Positions 61,991-64,000 of a DNA stretch of 64,000 nucleotides are shown here, in pieces; position 1 is the stretch's first letter; each line of letters starts with the position of its first letter. The notes under the pieces are model-generated. The model did not search any database, was not told the origin of the DNA, and saw only the letters and a program-made list of their open reading frames with translations. The translations under genes and the position numbers were made by a program. The DNA is from Anaerotruncus sp. MC2020 (GTDB lineage Bacteria > Bacillota > Clostridia > Oscillospirales > Ruminococcaceae). The DNA lies in the NCBI GenBank assembly GCA_000701945.1, contig KL370840.1, forward strand, positions 958,709 to 1,022,708. Reading direction: 5' to 3'.

Positions 61991-62076
61991 TAAGTGAATA
62001 ATTTTTGTATCGCCTTGCGGTGATATTTTTTGATTTGTCCACGCAGTGGACACCTTAACTATTCACTATTCATTGA

Positions 62077-62101
62077 GAGGGCGTGACAAAGTCACGCCCT
62101 C
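62077..62101 (-). terminator. Hairpin after the zinc-ribbon gene
   Basis: GAGGGCGTGAC and GTCACGCCCTC, 11-bp stem, 3-nt loop, no clear T-run. Confidence 0.6.
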
Positions 62102-62106
62102 GCTTC

Positions 62107-62325
62107 TCATTCTCCGTTCTCGCCGAATATCTTGTCGGGCGAGGTAAGGGTCAGGTTCTGGATATGACCGCACTTCGGGCACGCCTCGCAGTGGATAGTG
62201 CTGCGCTGAGGGTCGGTCTTGTACTCCTGACCAAAGGGATAGAACAGAACATCGTGCGGAGTAGCTGTGAACAGCTTGCCGCTGATGAGCTTAGTTCCGC
62301 ATAATTCACAAATCTTCTTATTCAT
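62107..62325 (-). CDS. Small zinc-ribbon protein
   Basis: 72 residues with two Cys pairs, CELCGTKL and CEACPKCGHIQ, forming a zinc-ribbon. No enzyme motif. ATG at 62325 follows AAGGAG; the longer frame from 62379 is leader. It lies downstream of hydA but behind a terminator-like hairpin. Function is unknown; nucleic-acid or protein binding is typical of such folds. Confidence 0.75.
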   Translation of the reverse strand: MNKKICELCGTKLISGKLFTATPHDVLFYPFGQEYKTDPQRSTIHCEACPKCGHIQNLTLTSPDKIFGENGE

Positions 62326-62351
62326 ATGTAGCTCCTTAAAGTTTACGAAAA

Positions 62352-62376
62352 TCCCTCCGACACACAGTCGGAGGGA
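62352..62376 (-). terminator. hydA terminator
   Basis: TCCCTCCGAC and GTCGGAGGGA, 10-bp stem, 5-nt loop, then TTTTCG on the minus strand. Confidence 0.8.
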
Positions 62377-62403
62377 CACGTTTTTACTTGTAAGACGCGG
62401 TCA

Positions 62404-64000
62404 TCAGACCTCGTTTACCTTTCTCTTTACGTAAGAGGTGTGGAGAACCTCGTGAGCCTTGTGGCTGCCGGGCTTCTCAAAGAACTCCTCGTAAACCTTC
62501 TTGATAGCGGGATTCTCGTGTGACTGACGGAGAGGCATCTCCTTGTCGAGGTTGTAGAGGACCTTAGCTCTCTCAGCTCTGATGTCAACGAAGTTTCTGA
62601 TACCCATGGGTACCTGAGGCTGACCGCCGCCGTTTACACAGCCGCCGGGGCAAGCCATTATCTCGATGAACTGAGCCTTGCAGCTGCCGTCTCTGATGCT
62701 GTCGAGAACCTTGCGTGCGTTGGAGAGACCGCTTGCAACTATAACGTTAACATCGAGGTCTGCAACCTTGTAGGTAGCCTCCTTGATGCCCTCGGTTCCG
62801 CGAACCTCGGGGATATCAATGAGAGTATCGCCAGTGAGAGTATTGTAAGCTGTTCTGAGAGCAGCCTCCATAACACCGCCTGTAGCGCCGAAGATAACGC
62901 CTGCACCTGTCGAGATACCGAGCGGGTCGTCGAACTTCTCATCGGGGAGACCGAGGAAGTTGATGCCTGCGCGCTCAATCATTCTGCCGAGCTCACGAGT
63001 TGTGAGAGCGAAGTCAACGTCGGGAACGCCAGCCGCATTCTGGTCGGGTCTGCCGATCTCGAACTTCTTAGCTGTACAAGGCATGATAGAAACCATTACG
63101 ATGTTCTTGGGGTCGATGCCCATCTTCTGAGCCCAGTATGTCTTAGCTGTAGCGCCGAACATCTGCTGGGGCGACTTGCAGGTCGAGAGGTGGTCGAGAA
63201 GGTCGGGATAGTAGTGCTCGCAGAACTTGACCCATCCGGGTGAGCACGAAGTTATCATAGGAAGTGTGCCGCCTGTAGTAACGCGCTCGATGAACTCGTT
63301 AGCCTCCTCCATGATAGTGAGGTCAGCAGCGAAGTCGGTATCGAATACCTTATCGAAGCCGAGTCTGCGGAGAGCAGCAGCCATCTTGCCCTCTACGTTC
63401 GTGCCTATCGGGAGACCGAATGCCTCGCCGAGACCTGCACGTACTGCGGGAGCAGTCTGAACGATAACTGTCTTCTCGGGGTCTGCAATAGCAGCCATTA
63501 CCTGCTTTGTGAAGTCCTTCTCTGCGATAGCTCCGACGGGGCAGACAGCGATACACTGACCGCAGGATACGCAGCTTGTCTCGCCGAGACCCATATCGAA
63601 TGCAGAGCCGATGTATGTCTTGAATCCGCGCTCGTTAGCACCGATAACGCCGATACCCTGTGTCTTTGAGCAGACAGCCACGCAGCGGCGGCAGAGTATG
63701 CACTTGTTGTTATCGCGGTACATATGTGCAGCGGAATCGTCTATCTCGTAGTGCTCGTTGACGCCGTCGTACTTGGTAGCGTCGTCGATGCCGTAGTCCT
63801 TGCAGAGCTTCTGGAGCTCGCAGTTGCCGCTTCTTACGCAGGAGAGGCACTTTCTGTCGTGAGTCGAGAGAATGAGCTCGAGAGTCTTCTTGCGGGACTC
63901 GATCACCTTAGGAGAATTGGTAACTATCTCCATATTGGGCGAGCAGGGATAAACGCAGCCTGCAACGAGGCGGAAGCCTCTGCCCTCGTTTACCTCAGTA
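62404..64000 (-). CDS. hydA: [FeFe] hydrogenase catalytic subunit, N-terminus cut by window edge
   Basis: The frame runs open to the right edge; the ATG at 63933 is internal, because the upstream codons continue GCVYPCSPN of the NuoG-like N-terminal cluster region. Visible: the HxxC/CxxC [4Fe-4S] site CLSCVRSGNCELQKLC, two ferredoxin clusters (CILCRRCVAVC and CVSCGQCIAVCPVG), then the H-cluster motifs ITSCSPGWVKF, MPCTAKKFE and ACPGGCVNGGGQP. This is the multi-cluster HydA type used in NAD-linked, often bifurcating, HydABC enzymes. HydB and HydC would lie beyond the edge. Confidence 0.95.
   Translation of the reverse strand, partial: TEVNEGRGFRLVAGCVYPCSPNMEIVTNSPKVIESRKKTLELILSTHDRKCLSCVRSGNCELQKLCKDYGIDDATKYDGVNEHYEIDDSAAHMYRDNNKCILCRRCVAVCSKTQGIGVIGANERGFKTYIGSAFDMGLGETSCVSCGQCIAVCPVGAIAEKDFTKQVMAAIADPEKTVIVQTAPAVRAGLGEAFGLPIGTNVEGKMAAALRRLGFDKVFDTDFAADLTIMEEANEFIERVTTGGTLPMITSCSPGWVKFCEHYYPDLLDHLSTCKSPQQMFGATAKTYWAQKMGIDPKNIVMVSIMPCTAKKFEIGRPDQNAAGVPDVDFALTTRELGRMIERAGINFLGLPDEKFDDPLGISTGAGVIFGATGGVMEAALRTAYNTLTGDTLIDIPEVRGTEGIKEATYKVADLDVNVIVASGLSNARKVLDSIRDGSCKAQFIEIMACPGGCVNGGGQPQVPMGIRNFVDIRAERAKVLYNLDKEMPLRQSHENPAIKKVYEEFFEKPGSHKAHEVLHTSYVKRKVNEV

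Noticed and set aside
62030..62076. Dispersed repeat (GTCCACGCAGTGGAC and the following CACTATTCATT)
   Set aside because: It looks like an intergenic repeat I recall from related genomes, but it occurs once here, so it is not listed as a feature.

Overview
The window reads as a chromosomal segment of a Ruminococcus-like, cellulosome-bearing gut or rumen Firmicute. Two secreted proteins carry type I dockerins joined by very long threonine linkers, lipoproteins have Thr-rich stalks, and a bifurcating-type [FeFe] hydrogenase is present. DNA is moderately high in G+C, with codons strongly biased to GAC/GAG/CTC. That bias opens long antisense frames, which I treat as shadows. I see no rRNA, tRNA, CRISPR array or intact insertion sequence. 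No species name is claimed.

Layout: 0-5.2 kb, a partner-switching signalling operon (two STAS anti-anti-sigma proteins, a degenerate and a canonical GHKL kinase, a dCache-HAMP-SpoIIE phosphatase, a PAS-HD-GYP protein). 5.3-7.8 kb, a P1B-like metal ATPase without a CPC motif plus a small membrane protein. 7.8-23.5 kb, an iron and redox island in three minus-strand operons: (i) DUF2325, DUF3793, flavodoxin, a Tp47-like NPKTG surface protein, a ferric-reductase/FMN-binding membrane protein and an AraC regulator; (ii) feoA-feoA-feoB and a FeoB-associated Cys-rich peptide; (iii) an ECF S component, AraC regulator, two IrtAB/YbtPQ-type ABC proteins, ECF T and ECF A. Perfect TTAG-N6-CTAA palindromes stand upstream of all three, so one metal-responsive repressor (DtxR-like, by inference) may control them.

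23.6-37.5 kb is housekeeping: tig-clpP-clpX, thrC with a phosphoesterase, rplS with a six-hairpin leader, two signal peptidases, rbgA, rnhB, yraN, a methyltransferase, a TIGR03960/DUF2344 radical-SAM pair, cdd and a DUF896 protein. At 37.9-43.7 kb a solitary 1,933-residue transglutaminase/DUF4011/helicase/nuclease-fold/DUF3320 protein, probably defensive, sits between two inverted copies of a 33-bp hairpin and many short TGTAGGG palindromes.

44.1-52.5 kb is a cell-wall block (murT-gatD, GH25 and PBP lipoproteins, LacI, DUF5662, GH3). 52.6-55.2 kb is a three-gene ABC-2 exporter. 55.5-62 kb holds the dockerin proteins (tandem GH16 lichenase; transglutaminase-like), an AraC regulator and a class I aminotransferase around a structured 120-bp element. 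The right edge cuts hydA.
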